Assembly (NCBI GenBank): GCA_001797315.1
Contig: MGPC01000005.1
Location: 1-64,000, forward strand
Direction: 5' to 3'
Length of the DNA stretch: 64,000 bases
From: Curvibacter sp. GWA2_64_110
GTDB taxonomy: Bacteria > Pseudomonadota > Gammaproteobacteria > Burkholderiales > Burkholderiaceae_C
Made by a program: the position numbers and the translations under genes. Under the pieces are notes generated by a model. That model was not told where the DNA came from, did no database searches, and saw only the letters and a program-made list of their open reading frames with translations. Positions 25,226-33,432 of this stretch are shown in pieces; the stretch's first letter is position 1, and each line of letters begins with the position of its first letter.

Positions 25226-25294
25226 ACCAAGGCGATCGGATTGACTGATGAAAGCCTCCCGTCAAAACCCTCGAAAAACCTGCCAGACGCCCGT
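25226..25294 (+). repeat. Direct repeat, left copy (about 69 bp)
   Basis: Matches 26297-26365 at equal length, most closely over the last ~37 bases (TCAAAACC.., then AACCTGCCAGACGCCCG). The two copies enclose the XRE regulator and a small exported protein. The right copy touches the integrase stop codon, so this copy marks either an older island end or a duplication made when the two-gene cassette came in. Confidence 0.65.
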
Positions 25295-25316
25295 TTAAAC
25301 GATCTAATGGGCTGTG

Positions 25317-25781
25317 CTATTTTCCCAAAGGTGCCCACCTGACTGCCGCAACGATGCTCCACTTACCGCTCGGGTTTGGCCGCCGCCACATCGCGTGGCC
25401 CATCTGACGCAGATATTCCAGCGCGTCCTCGAAGTCTTCGAAGGTCGCCTCGTCTTCCTTCTTGCCCACTGTGTACTTGCCTGCGTTCTTCAGTCCTGAG
25501 TGAAAGCAGGTGTTGTCTGCTGCGTAGGGTACGAACAGCTCTTGCCTGGGGGCCGGCTGCGGTGTGCTGGTCGTGAACAGATCGGCCACCACGACGCCCA
25601 GACCGTCAGCCAGCTTCTGGATCGCGTCGAGCGACGTATTGGCCCCGCCACGCTCAATCCGGCTCATGTATGAGCGGGCGAACCCGCAGCGGTCCGCCAG
25701 GTCTTCTTGCGACAGTTTGGCGATGGCTCGCAGTTCCTTGATTCGCTGACCGAACTGCTGACGAAGGTTTGACTTTTTCAC
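25317..25781 (-). CDS. XRE-family transcriptional regulator
   Basis: 154 residues. The N-terminal ~70 residues are a lambda-repressor-type helix-turn-helix (KLSQEDLADRCGFARSYMSR then IERGGANTSLDAIQKLADGL). The C-terminal half (LFVPYAADNTCFHSGLKNAG and TFEDFEDALEYLRQMGHAMW) looks like a small ligand or oligomerisation domain that recurs in similar regulators. It is divergent from the small exported protein gene, and 81 bp between them hold both promoters. It may control the island's replication or excision functions. Confidence 0.88.
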   Translation of the reverse strand: MKKSNLRQQFGQRIKELRAIAKLSQEDLADRCGFARSYMSRIERGGANTSLDAIQKLADGLGVVVADLFTTSTPQPAPRQELFVPYAADNTCFHSGLKNAGKYTVGKKEDEATFEDFEDALEYLRQMGHAMWRRPNPSGKWSIVAAVRWAPLGK

Positions 25782-25862
25782 GCCGCGAACTTTGCGGCGT
25801 TGTATATTGAAAGGCCACGCTCTAATCGTGGACGCACTAAACGTGACAATTAAGGAGAGAAA

Positions 25863-26252
25863 TTGAAGAACGAAGACTTTCAGGCAGGCATGAGTGCTGG
25901 CAGCAGGGGCGGAAACCAGACAGTCAAAGCCCTGAGCGTTATTGCTGCGATCGCTGTCACGACCTTTGCACTACCCGCGTTGGCTGGCAGGGACGAGGTC
26001 AACGTGGCGAAGGGTGTCATCATGGCGAATTACACCCTGGAGAAATGCAGGTCTATGCAGACCCCTGATGACGTAATCAAAGGCCAGGTGAAGGTCATGC
26101 GCCAGCAGGGAATATCCAGCAACGATATTCAGCAAGGCTTTCAGGAAGGCATGATGGAAGTCGAGATGAAATACCCCGGCAACAAGAAGCCGCCAAAGTC
26201 TGAGTGCGGTAAAGCGCAATACCTGTACGACCAGTTTCTGAAGTTTCTTTGA
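25863..26252 (+). CDS. Small exported protein, unknown function
   Basis: 129 residues from a TTG start with AAGGAG 5 bases upstream; an ATG at 25890 would give a 120-residue product with a more typical signal peptide (VKALSVIAAIAVTTFALPALA). The mature part has two cysteines and many charged residues (YTLEKCRSMQTPDDVIKGQV, ending KSECGKAQYLYDQFLKFL). I do not recognise the family. It is divergent from the XRE gene and shares its cassette between direct repeats. Confidence 0.6.
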   Translation: MKNEDFQAGMSAGSRGGNQTVKALSVIAAIAVTTFALPALAGRDEVNVAKGVIMANYTLEKCRSMQTPDDVIKGQVKVMRQQGISSNDIQQGFQEGMMEVEMKYPGNKKPPKSECGKAQYLYDQFLKFL

Positions 26253-26296
26253 CTTCGTGGTCCTGGCCTGGGGTGTGAAAATCTGGCCAGGACTTC

Positions 26297-26365
26297 GCCA
26301 AAGCCATCGGATCGCCCGACAGCTACCCGCCCATCAAAACCGCCGCAAAACCTGCCAGACGCCCG
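26297..26365 (+). repeat. Direct repeat, right copy (about 69 bp)
   Basis: Partner of 25226-25294. It ends one base before the integrase stop codon, and its last bases form the left arm of the hairpin at 26350-26384. Confidence 0.65.
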
Positions 26366-26384
26366 CCTATGCGGTCTGGCAGGT
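26350..26384 (-). terminator. Hairpin at the integrase 3' end
   Basis: Perfect 11-bp inverted repeat ACCTGCCAGAC (26350-26360) / GTCTGGCAGGT (26374-26384) spanning the integrase stop codon. No clear T-run follows, so it may stabilise the mRNA end or act as a protein site rather than a classic terminator. Confidence 0.5.
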
Positions 26385-27512
26385 ATCCGTGAGCAGCAGG
26401 CCCATCGCGGCCTGTATCTGCTCCAGTCCATCGCGCACATCCTCGACGCCAAAGCCCACGTAATGCCGGTGCAGAACATCGGTCTTGGGTGCGGTGTGGT
26501 TGAGGATTCTCCTCATCACGGCTGAACTCAAGCCGATCTTCTCGCCCACGGTCGCCACGAGTTTGCGCAGGTCGTGCAGCATGAACCTGGGTGAACCCGC
26601 CCGCATCGCCATATCGGACAGGTGTTCGGCACTGACGCCTGCGAACAGCTCGTCTTGATCATCAAGACCGTTACAGCGTCGCTCCAAAATCTCCCGCATC
26701 AGCGGTGTGATCGGCAAGGAGTGAGGCTTGCCGTTCTTGGTCTCAGGAATGCTCAAAACGCCCGCCATGAGGTCGATCTGCGCCCGACGTAGCTCCCTGC
26801 ACTCATTGCGTCTCAAGCCCGTGTAGAGCGTCAGGTACAGGAGGTCCCGCTGTTTCTCGCCCAGCTTGTCCACGGCCATCTTCCAGGCCGGCAGGTCAGT
26901 CTCTTGAAGCACCCGAGCGCGGGGCTGGGAACGGTCAGGCATTAATCCCGCCGCTGCCAGTTTGGCAAACGGGGCCTCAAGACTTAGCCCATGAACCGCG
27001 TTGAGGTACTTGACCAGGGCGCCCACGATCCCGCGCCCGACTTCAACCAGGGAGGCGCCTTTGGTTTGCGCGAAGGCATGGCAATGCTCGACAAACTCCC
27101 GACTCCCCAAGTCCTGAACAGAGCGGTCCAGCCAGTCGCCGAAGTGAGTCCTCATCATCGAGTCATAGCGCTTGCGGCTTGAGGGTTTGATGCCTTTGGC
27201 CTCGCAGTACGCAGCCAGAGCCTCCCGCATGGTCGGCAATGCCAGCGGAGCCGCTGCGCTTGGCATTCGACCCGCCCGGCACTCCCGTATGACCTCCAGC
27301 GCCCTTGATCTGGCCTCGTCCACGGTCATCAAAGGCCAGTAGCCCAGCATCATGCGGAACTGACGACCGCAGACGCTGGTGGCGATCAAGAAGGTGCGCT
27401 TGCGGGCATTCAGACGCACGCCAAAGCCGCAAAGAACCCGATCCCGCAGGATGCGCCCGTCTGTCGCGGTCGAGCGGCGAAGCAGGGATTCACTGATCAG
27501 TACAATCGGCAC
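26367..27512 (-). CDS. int: Tyrosine-type site-specific integrase
   Basis: 381 residues. The N terminus is an arm-binding domain of the DUF4102 type ([20 protein letters not shown] and [20 protein letters not shown]), followed by a core-binding SAM-like domain and the catalytic domain. Active-site blocks are [16 protein letters not shown] (Arg), [16 protein letters not shown] (HxxR) and [19 protein letters not shown] (His and catalytic Tyr). The GTG start has GGGGGAA upstream. Its first codons are antisense to the leader that drives the restored ychF. This enzyme is the natural candidate for insertion into ychF codons ~4-33. No excisionase gene is evident. Confidence 0.95.
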   Translation of the reverse strand: MPIVLISESLLRRSTATDGRILRDRVLCGFGVRLNARKRTFLIATSVCGRQFRMMLGYWPLMTVDEARSRALEVIRECRAGRMPSAAAPLALPTMREALAAYCEAKGIKPSSRKRYDSMMRTHFGDWLDRSVQDLGSREFVEHCHAFAQTKGASLVEVGRGIVGALVKYLNAVHGLSLEAPFAKLAAAGLMPDRSQPRARVLQETDLPAWKMAVDKLGEKQRDLLYLTLYTGLRRNECRELRRAQIDLMAGVLSIPETKNGKPHSLPITPLMREILERRCNGLDDQDELFAGVSAEHLSDMAMRAGSPRFMLHDLRKLVATVGEKIGLSSAVMRRILNHTAPKTDVLHRHYVGFGVEDVRDGLEQIQAAMGLLLTDTCQTA

Positions 27513-27678
27513 CAGTTTCCCCCAGGCAAAACGAGGACAAAAAATTGAGGAACTTGGGCATTTCTGGCCCGGTTCCTCGATAAGTCACGCCGGTTACGCA
27601 TGGCGTTTATCAGGTGCCTCGACGATGCCCACATTGGGTTCGATGGTGCAGAGGGGATTGATTTCAAAGGAATTTTTC
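27513..27678 (+). promoter_or_regulatory. Island-supplied ychF leader
   Basis: 166 bases between the integrase start and the restored ychF ATG. It replaces the native leader at 14989-15145 and is similar to it at both ends but not in the middle. It contains a strong hairpin GAGGAAC..GTTCCTC (about 27547-27577) with inner GGGC/GCCC, a smaller hairpin ACGCC/GGCGT, and the left arm of a long inverted repeat. AAGGAA is the ribosome-binding site. The promoter was not located with confidence. Confidence 0.5.
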
Positions 27679-27814
27679 ATGTCTCTCAAGTGCGGCATCG
27701 TCGGCCTGCCCAATGTCGGTAAATCCACCCTGTTCAACGCCCTGACCAAGGCCGGCATTGCGGCGGAGAACTATCCCTTCTGCACCATCGAACCCAATGT
27801 GGGCATCGTCGAGG
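27617..27814. repeat. 36-bp perfect inverted repeat across the ychF start
   Basis: Left arm 27617-27652 in the leader is the exact reverse complement of 27779-27814, which is ychF codons ~34-45; allowing 3 mismatches extends the arms to 45 bp (27613-27657 and 27774-27818). The 126 bases between the cores hold the ribosome-binding site, start codon and the duplicated codons 1-33. The right arm begins where the duplicated segment ends. In the mRNA the arms could pair into a long stem with the start site in the loop. Confidence 0.9.
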
Positions 27815-28773
27815 TGCCGGATCCGCGCCTGAACGAGTTGGCCAAGATCATCAACCCCGAGCGCATCGTGCCGGCCATCGTCGAGTTCGTCGACATTGCC
27901 GGCCTGGTGGCCGGTGCCAGCCAGGGTGAGGGCCTGGGCAACCAGTTCCTGGCGCACATCCGCGAGACGGACGCCATCGTCAACGTGGTGCGCTGCTTCG
28001 AGGACGACAACGTGATCCACGTGGCCGGCCGGGTCGACCCGATTGCCGACATCGAGGTGATCCAGACCGAGCTCTGCCTGGCCGACCTTGGCACGGTGGA
28101 CAAGTCGCTGGCGCGTTATACCAAGGTATCCAAGTCGGGCAACGACAAGGAAGCCGCCAAGCTGGTGCAGATCCTCACGCGCGTGCAGGCCGCGCTCAAC
28201 GAAGGCAAGCCGGCACGCACGCTGGAGTTCAGCAAGGAAGACCAGGCCCTGCTCAAGCCGCTGTGCCTGATCACGGCCAAACCGGCGATGTTCGTCGGCA
28301 ACGTGAGCGAGACCGGCTTTGAGAACAATCCGTTCCTGGATCGCTTGAAAGAATATGCTGCCACGCAGAATGCCCCGGTGGTGGCGATCTGCGCCAAGAT
28401 GGAGGCCGACATGGCCGACATGAGCGACGAAGACCGCGAGTTGTTCCTGTCCGAGATGGGGCAGGACGAACCGGGCCTGAACCGCCTGATCCGCGCCGCC
28501 TTCAAGCTGCTGGGCCTGCAGACCTACTTCACCGCCGGCGTGAAGGAAGTGCGTGCCTGGACCATCCACATCGGTGACACCGCGCCGCAGGCGGCCGGCG
28601 TGATCCACGGCGACTTCGAGCGTGGCTTCATCCGCGCCCAGACCATTGCTTTCGAGGACTTCATCGCCTGCAAGGGCGAGCAAGGTGCCAAGGATGCGGG
28701 CAAGATGCGCAGCGAAGGCAAGGAATACGTCGTCAAGGACGGCGATGTGATGAACTTCCTGTTCAACGTCTGA
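27679..28773 (+). CDS. ychF: Ribosome-associated ATPase YchF (OLA1 family), restored by the island
   Basis: 364 residues, the normal length for YchF. It belongs to the Obg GTPase class but prefers ATP and acts in stress and translation control. The P-loop is GLPNVGKST; the altered base-specificity motif is NVSE in [13 protein letters not shown]; the C-terminal TGS domain includes [14 protein letters not shown]. Codons 1-33 probably derive from the island and the rest from the host gene; the protein is uninterrupted and keeps all motifs. The reading frame is open far upstream, but the ATG at 27679 with AAGGAA fits the family start. Confidence 0.95.
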   Translation: MSLKCGIVGLPNVGKSTLFNALTKAGIAAENYPFCTIEPNVGIVEVPDPRLNELAKIINPERIVPAIVEFVDIAGLVAGASQGEGLGNQFLAHIRETDAIVNVVRCFEDDNVIHVAGRVDPIADIEVIQTELCLADLGTVDKSLARYTKVSKSGNDKEAAKLVQILTRVQAALNEGKPARTLEFSKEDQALLKPLCLITAKPAMFVGNVSETGFENNPFLDRLKEYAATQNAPVVAICAKMEADMADMSDEDRELFLSEMGQDEPGLNRLIRAAFKLLGLQTYFTAGVKEVRAWTIHIGDTAPQAAGVIHGDFERGFIRAQTIAFEDFIACKGEQGAKDAGKMRSEGKEYVVKDGDVMNFLFNV

Positions 28774-28782
28774 GCGCCGCGC

Positions 28783-29265
28783 TCAGAGCTTGAACCCGCC
28801 GGGGAATACCCACAGCAGCATCCCCGTCATCACAAGATAGCGCCCGAACTTGCCGATGGCCATGTAGAGCAGGCAGGACCAGAACGGCAGTTTGAGCCAG
28901 CCGGCCACCGCGCACAGCGGATCGCCGATGATGGGTAGCCAGCTCAGCAGGCAGGCTTTGGGGCCGATGCGCTCCAGCCAGTCCAGCGCTCGCAGGTGCG
29001 TGGCCGAATGGCGGTACTTGTCCACCAGGCGGTGCGAGCCCCAGCCCATGGCCCAGCTCACGGCGCCGCCCAATGTGTTGCCGGCGGTCGCCACCAGGAT
29101 CGCCGGCCAGAACAGTTCCGGATTGAGCTTGAGCAGACCGAACAGCGCCGGCTCCGAGCCCATGGGCAGCAGCGTGGCGGAGACAAACGCGATGACGAAC
29201 AAGGTGCTCAGCCCGTAGTTGGGCAGGGCCAGCAGTGTGAGCAGGTGATTGATCCAGAGGTCCAT
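28783..29265 (-). CDS. yqaA: YqaA/DedA-like membrane protein
   Basis: 160 residues of the small SNARE-associated (DedA-like) membrane family. Hydrophobic segments are visible at LSTLFVIAFVSATLLPMG, FWPAILVATAGNTLGGAVSW and in the C-terminal third. The family motif is in GPKACLLSWLPIIGDPLCAVAGW. DedA-type proteins support envelope integrity and lipid-carrier recycling. The start at 29265 (MDLWINHLL) avoids a non-conserved leader in the longer open frame. It converges with ychF, leaving a 9-bp gap. Confidence 0.9.
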   Translation of the reverse strand: MDLWINHLLTLLALPNYGLSTLFVIAFVSATLLPMGSEPALFGLLKLNPELFWPAILVATAGNTLGGAVSWAMGWGSHRLVDKYRHSATHLRALDWLERIGPKACLLSWLPIIGDPLCAVAGWLKLPFWSCLLYMAIGKFGRYLVMTGMLLWVFPGGFKL

Positions 29266-29355
29266 AACGCAGCCCAGTATAGGCAGGGTGTCACACGGTG
29301 TGGTGCCGCATTTCAATTGCTGAAATTTTGAGCAGCTAGAATACGCACCCCGGCT

Positions 29356-29383
29356 GCTGCCTCATTTTTCGGCAGCGTTTTTT
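29356..29383 (+). terminator. Terminator-like hairpin in the dusB leader
   Basis: GCTGCC (29356-29361) / GGCAGC (29371-29376) followed by GTTTTTT, ending 29 bases before the dusB ATG. Divergent transcription of the yqaA gene means no upstream plus-strand gene needs ending here, so it probably acts as an attenuator. TAGAAT at 29336 is a possible -10 box just before it. Confidence 0.6.
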
Positions 29384-29412
29384 ATTCCTGCCCCCATCTC
29401 CAACCTCACTGC

Positions 29413-30471
29413 ATGAACATCGGTTCTTTCGAATTGCCGAACACCCTGTTCGCGGCCCCGATGGCCGGGGTGACCGACCGGCCGTTCCGCCAGCTGTGCA
29501 AGGCGCTGGGCGCGGGTTATGCCGTGAGCGAGATGGTGACCTCGCGGCGCGATCTGTGGCACAGCCTCAAGACTTCGCGCCGTGCCAACCACGAGGGCGA
29601 GACCGGACCGATCGCGGTGCAGATCGCCGGTACCGACGCCGCCATGATGGCCGAGGCGGCTGCCTACAACATCGACCGTGGCGCGCAGATCATCGACATC
29701 AACATGGGCTGCCCGGCCAAGAAGGTCTGCAACAAGTGGGCCGGCTCGGCCCTGATGCAGGATGAGACGCTGGCACTGCAGATCATCGAGGCCGTGGTGG
29801 CCGCCTGTGCCCCGCACAACGTGCCGGTGACGCTGAAGATGCGCACCGGCTGGTGCCAGGCCCACAAGAATGCGGTGGTGCTGGCACGCGCGGCCGAAAG
29901 CGCCGGCGTGCAGATGGTCACGGTGCATGGCCGCACGCGCGAGCAGGGTTATGGCGGTTCAGCCGAGTACGACACCATTGCCGCCGTCAAGGCCGCGCTG
30001 CGGGTGCCGGTGGTGGCCAACGGCGATATCACCTCGCCGGAGAAAGCGCGCGAGGTGCTGCGCCTGACCGGTGCCGATGCGCTGATGATCGGCCGCGCGG
30101 CGCAGGGCCGGCCGTGGATCTTTCGCGAGATCGGCCACTTCCTGGCGACCGGCACGCATCTGGCGCCGCCGCTGGTGGCCGAGGTCAAGCGCCTGCTGCT
30201 GGAACACCTGCAGGACCATTACGCGCTGTACGGTGAATACACCGGTGTGCGCAGTGCGCGCAAGCACATCGGCTGGTATGTCAAGACGCTGCCGGGCGGC
30301 GCAGCCTTCCGCGCCCGCATGAACGCGCTGGAGGACTGCCGGGCACAGGTGCAGGCGGTATCGGATTATTTTGATGAACTGGGTGTTCACATGGACCGCA
30401 TGCCTGCGGCCGTGTCGGATGCCTTGACGGACCTGAACGAAGAACAAATACAAATGGAGTTGACCGCATGA
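29413..30471 (+). CDS. dusB: tRNA-dihydrouridine synthase B
   Basis: 352-residue flavin enzyme that reduces specific uridines in the tRNA D-loop. Family blocks are FAAPMAGVTDRPFRQLCKAL, INMGCPAKKVCNKWAGSALM (catalytic Cys), VTVHGRTREQGYGGSAEYD and VANGDITSPEKAREVL. It is followed by fis, the classic dusB-fis operon. A possible attenuator precedes it. Confidence 0.96.
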   Translation: MNIGSFELPNTLFAAPMAGVTDRPFRQLCKALGAGYAVSEMVTSRRDLWHSLKTSRRANHEGETGPIAVQIAGTDAAMMAEAAAYNIDRGAQIIDINMGCPAKKVCNKWAGSALMQDETLALQIIEAVVAACAPHNVPVTLKMRTGWCQAHKNAVVLARAAESAGVQMVTVHGRTREQGYGGSAEYDTIAAVKAALRVPVVANGDITSPEKAREVLRLTGADALMIGRAAQGRPWIFREIGHFLATGTHLAPPLVAEVKRLLLEHLQDHYALYGEYTGVRSARKHIGWYVKTLPGGAAFRARMNALEDCRAQVQAVSDYFDELGVHMDRMPAAVSDALTDLNEEQIQMELTA

Positions 30472-30526
30472 GCCATCGGGCCGCCCCCAGGGCGGATACC
30501 CGAGCGCGCAGCATGGAGGTGATTGA

Positions 30527-30763
30527 ATGAGCAAAAAACATATCGAAGAGTGCGTGCGCACCAGCCTGGAAGGTTATTTCAAGGATCTGCGCGGTACCGA
30601 GCCGGACGGCATGTACGACATGATGGTCCGCATCGTCGAGCGGCCGCTGTTGGAAGTCGTGATGCAGCAGGCGGAGCACAACCAGTCGCGTGCTGCGACC
30701 TGGCTGGGTTTGAACCGCAACACCCTGCGCAAGAAACTGGTCGAACACAAATTAATCAAGTAA
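30527..30763 (+). CDS. fis: Fis-family nucleoid/transcription factor
   Basis: 78 residues. The C-terminal helix-turn-helix is typical of Fis (QAEHNQSRAATWLGLNRNTL, then RKKLVEHKLIK); the N-terminal beta-hairpin arm is shorter than in enterobacteria, as usual in betaproteobacteria. Fis bends DNA and adjusts growth-rate-dependent promoters. It lies 55 bp after dusB and 10 bp before purH, which supports one transcript. Confidence 0.95.
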   Translation: MSKKHIEECVRTSLEGYFKDLRGTEPDGMYDMMVRIVERPLLEVVMQQAEHNQSRAATWLGLNRNTLRKKLVEHKLIK

Positions 30764-30773
30764 GTAAGCAACC

Positions 30774-32375
30774 ATGAACGCACTCCTTTCCGTATCCGAC
30801 AAGACCGGCATCGTCGACTTTGCCAAGGCGCTGCACGCGCTGGGCGTCAAGCTGATTTCCACCGGCGGCACCGCCAAGCTGCTGGCTGAACAAGGCCTGC
30901 CGGTGACCGAGGTGGCCGAAGTCACGGCCTTCCCCGAGATGCTGGACGGCCGCGTCAAGACCCTGCACCCCAAGGTGCACGGCGGCCTGCTGGCGCGCCG
31001 CGATGTGCCCGAGCACATGGCAGCCCTGAAGCAGCATGGCATCGACACCATCGACCTGCTGGTGGTCAACCTCTATCCGTTTGAAGCCACGGTGGCCAAG
31101 CCCGGCTGCACGCTGGAAGACGCGATCGAGAACATCGACATCGGCGGCCCGGCCATGGTGCGCAGCGCGGCCAAGAACTGGCAGGACGTCGGCGTGCTGA
31201 CCGACGCCTCGCAGTACCCGGCCGTGCTGGCCGAACTGAAAGCCGCTGGCAAGCTGTCGGACAAGCTGCGCTTTGCGCTGTCGGTGGCAGCGTTCAACCG
31301 CATTGCCAACTACGACGCGGCCATCAGCAACTACCTGTCCGCCATTGACTTCGAGGCGACGGTCCAAGCCGGCGCACCGGTGAGCTTGCCCTTCTCGGCC
31401 CAGGCCAACAGCAACCTGGTCAAGCTGCAGGACCTGCGCTACGGCGAGAACCCGCACCAGCAGGCCGCCTTCTACCGCGACCTCTATCCGGCGCCCGGTT
31501 CGCTGGTGACGGCCAAGCAGCTGCAGGGCAAGGAGCTGTCCTACAACAACATCGCCGACGGCGATGCGGCCTGGGAGTGCGTCAAGAGCTTTGACGTGCC
31601 GGCTTGCGTCATCGTCAAACACGCCAACCCCTGCGGCGTGGCGGTGGGCAAGGACGCGCTGGAGGCCTACAGCAAGGCCTTCCAGACCGACCCGACCTCC
31701 GCGTTCGGCGGCATCATCGCCTTCAACCGCCCGGTCGATGCCGCCGCGGCCCAGGCCGTGAGCAAGCAGTTTGTCGAGGTGCTGATGGCGCCGGCCTATA
31801 CGCCGGAAGCGCTGGAGATCTTCAAGGCCAAGGCCAATGTGCGCGTGCTCGAGATTTCGCTCGACGGCGTCAAGCGCGACGGCAAGACGCCGTGGGAGCG
31901 CGGCCTCAACTCGCACGACGTCAAGCGCGTCGGCTCCGGCCTGCTGATCCAGACCGCCGACAACTACGAACTGCAGCGCAGCGAGCTCAAGGTCGTCACC
32001 AAGCTGGCGCCGACGCCGCAGCAGCTCGACGACCTGCTGTTCGCCTGGAAGGTCGCCAAGTTCGTCAAGAGCAATGCCATCGTTTTCTGCAAGGACGGCA
32101 TGACCATGGGCGTCGGTGCCGGCCAGATGAGCCGCCTTGACTCGGCGCGCATCGCCAGCATCAAGGCACAGCACGCCAACCTGTCGCTGCAGGGCACGGC
32201 GGTGGCCAGCGATGCGTTCTTCCCGTTCCGCGACGGCCTGGACGTGGTGGTGGACGCCGGGGCGACCTGCGTCATCCACCCGGGCGGCTCGATGCGCGAC
32301 CAGGAAGTGATTGACGCCGCCAACGAGCGCGGCGTGGCCATGGTGTTCAGCGGCGTGCGTCACTTCCGCCACTGA
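30774..32375 (+). CDS. purH: Bifunctional AICAR transformylase/IMP cyclohydrolase
   Basis: 533 residues catalysing the last two steps of IMP synthesis. The N-terminal cyclohydrolase domain has [18 protein letters not shown] and [19 protein letters not shown]; the C-terminal transformylase has [16 protein letters not shown] and [14 protein letters not shown], with the catalytic KH in that block. The end [19 protein letters not shown] is typical. It is closely preceded by fis, a common arrangement in Burkholderiales. Confidence 0.97.
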   Translation: MNALLSVSDKTGIVDFAKALHALGVKLISTGGTAKLLAEQGLPVTEVAEVTAFPEMLDGRVKTLHPKVHGGLLARRDVPEHMAALKQHGIDTIDLLVVNLYPFEATVAKPGCTLEDAIENIDIGGPAMVRSAAKNWQDVGVLTDASQYPAVLAELKAAGKLSDKLRFALSVAAFNRIANYDAAISNYLSAIDFEATVQAGAPVSLPFSAQANSNLVKLQDLRYGENPHQQAAFYRDLYPAPGSLVTAKQLQGKELSYNNIADGDAAWECVKSFDVPACVIVKHANPCGVAVGKDALEAYSKAFQTDPTSAFGGIIAFNRPVDAAAAQAVSKQFVEVLMAPAYTPEALEIFKAKANVRVLEISLDGVKRDGKTPWERGLNSHDVKRVGSGLLIQTADNYELQRSELKVVTKLAPTPQQLDDLLFAWKVAKFVKSNAIVFCKDGMTMGVGAGQMSRLDSARIASIKAQHANLSLQGTAVASDAFFPFRDGLDVVVDAGATCVIHPGGSMRDQEVIDAANERGVAMVFSGVRHFRH

Positions 32376-32423
32376 GCTTTACAAGCAAATCGGCCTTCCG
32401 TCCTTGTGAAATGGGCGGGGGCA

Positions 32424-32440
32424 GCTATTGATTCAATAGC
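32424..32440. repeat. GCTAY-type short palindrome, copy 1
   Basis: GCTATTG-ATT-CAATAGC between the convergent purH and enoyl-CoA hydratase genes. Related palindromes sit at 33416 and 45466. The placement at gene ends suggests a bidirectional terminator or an interspersed repeat. Confidence 0.7.
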
Positions 32441-32454
32441 AAAAGCCGGGATGG

Positions 32455-33258
32455 TCAGCCCTTGGGCGAACCATTCCGGTCGGCTGGTGCAGGCCGCTTG
32501 TCGATGAAGGCCTGCACGCCGTCGAGTGCGCAGTCGTCCATCATGTTGCAGGCCATGGTCTGGCTGGCGGCCTGGTAGGCGGCTTCGATGCCGCATTCCA
32601 GCTGCCGGTAGAACAGTTCCTTGCCCATCGCCAGCGCCACGCGCGGCTTGCTGACGATGCTGGCCACCAGCCGCTCCACTTCGGCGTCGAGCTGCTCGGG
32701 CGCCGCCACCCGGTTCACCAGCCCTTTCTCGCGCGCCTGCTCGGCGCTGATGAACTCGCCCGTGACCAGCATCTCGAACGCCGCCTTGCGGCCCAGGTTG
32801 CGCGACAGCGCCACGCTGGGCGTGGCACAGAACAGGCCCAGGTTGACGCCGCTGACCGCAAAGCGCGCATCGCTGGCGGCCACCGCCAGGTCGCACATGG
32901 CGACCAGCTGGCAGCCGGCGGCGGTGGCGATGCCGTGCACGCGGGCGATCACCGGCACGCGCAGGCGCTGCAGGGCCAGCATCACCTGGCTGCAGTGCTT
33001 GAACAGGGTCTGGTAATAGGCCGGCGCGGGCGCGGCGCGCATTTCCTTCAGGTCATGGCCGGCGCAAAAGGCCCGGCCCGCCGCGGCGATGACCAGCACG
33101 CGTGCGCTGTCGTCCTGCGCAATGGCTTCGATGGCCTGCTGCAGGGCGGCCAGCATGTCCTCGGACAGGGCGTTGAAGGCCTGCGGCCGGTTCAGCGTCA
33201 GGGTGACGACGCCACGCGCATCGCGGGTGGAGAGGATCAGCGGTTCGGTAGGGGGCAT
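32455..33258 (-). CDS. Enoyl-CoA hydratase/isomerase family protein
   Basis: 267 residues, crotonase fold: VTLTLNRPQAFNALSEDML, AAGRAFCAGHDLKEMRA (oxyanion hole) and GIATAAGCQLVAMCDLAVA, then VSGVNLGLFCATPSVALSR. The position of the usual second catalytic Glu is occupied differently from classic hydratases, as in the ECHDC3-like group, so substrate and exact reaction are uncertain. The start at 33258 has AGGAG 10 bases upstream. It is convergent with purH and follows hemL on the same strand. Confidence 0.9.
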   Translation of the reverse strand: MPPTEPLILSTRDARGVVTLTLNRPQAFNALSEDMLAALQQAIEAIAQDDSARVLVIAAAGRAFCAGHDLKEMRAAPAPAYYQTLFKHCSQVMLALQRLRVPVIARVHGIATAAGCQLVAMCDLAVAASDARFAVSGVNLGLFCATPSVALSRNLGRKAAFEMLVTGEFISAEQAREKGLVNRVAAPEQLDAEVERLVASIVSKPRVALAMGKELFYRQLECGIEAAYQAASQTMACNMMDDCALDGVQAFIDKRPAPADRNGSPKG

Positions 33259-33415
33259 GGCAGCGGCACTCCTGGGTACGGGTGAATGCCAGGATTGTGC
33301 CGGCACATCGCGTGTCGTGGGATGCTGCTACCGGCCTTGGCCCGGTGCGGTGGCGGGCGGGGCTGGAAAATCAGAATGAAATCGGCTTCCGGCCCTTGTC
33401 ACTCATGCGCAATAA

Positions 33416-33432
33416 GCTACTGTTTTTGTAGC
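33416..33432. repeat. GCTAY-type short palindrome, copy 2
   Basis: GCTAC-TGTTTTT-GTAGC overlaps the hemL stop codon. Same pattern as copies at 32424 and 45466. Confidence 0.65.

Larger units (their letters stand above)
15245..27777. mobile_element. Integrative genomic island inside ychF
   Basis: About 12.5 kb bounded by a direct duplication of ychF codons 1-33 (15146-15244 and 27679-27777), with a tyrosine integrase at the right end transcribed inwards. The interior is visibly more A/T-rich than the flanks, and its genes are unrelated to the core operons on either side. The crossover must lie within the duplicated ychF segment; the exact core cannot be fixed because the copies are nearly identical from codon 4 to codon 33. 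The island restores ychF by supplying its own leader, start and first codons. Confidence 0.88.

Noticed and set aside
30472-30526. Second REP-like element between dusB and fis
   Set aside because: A short CCGCCCCCAGGGCGG palindrome is present, but it lacks the rest of the pattern at 49520 and may be chance in G+C-rich DNA.
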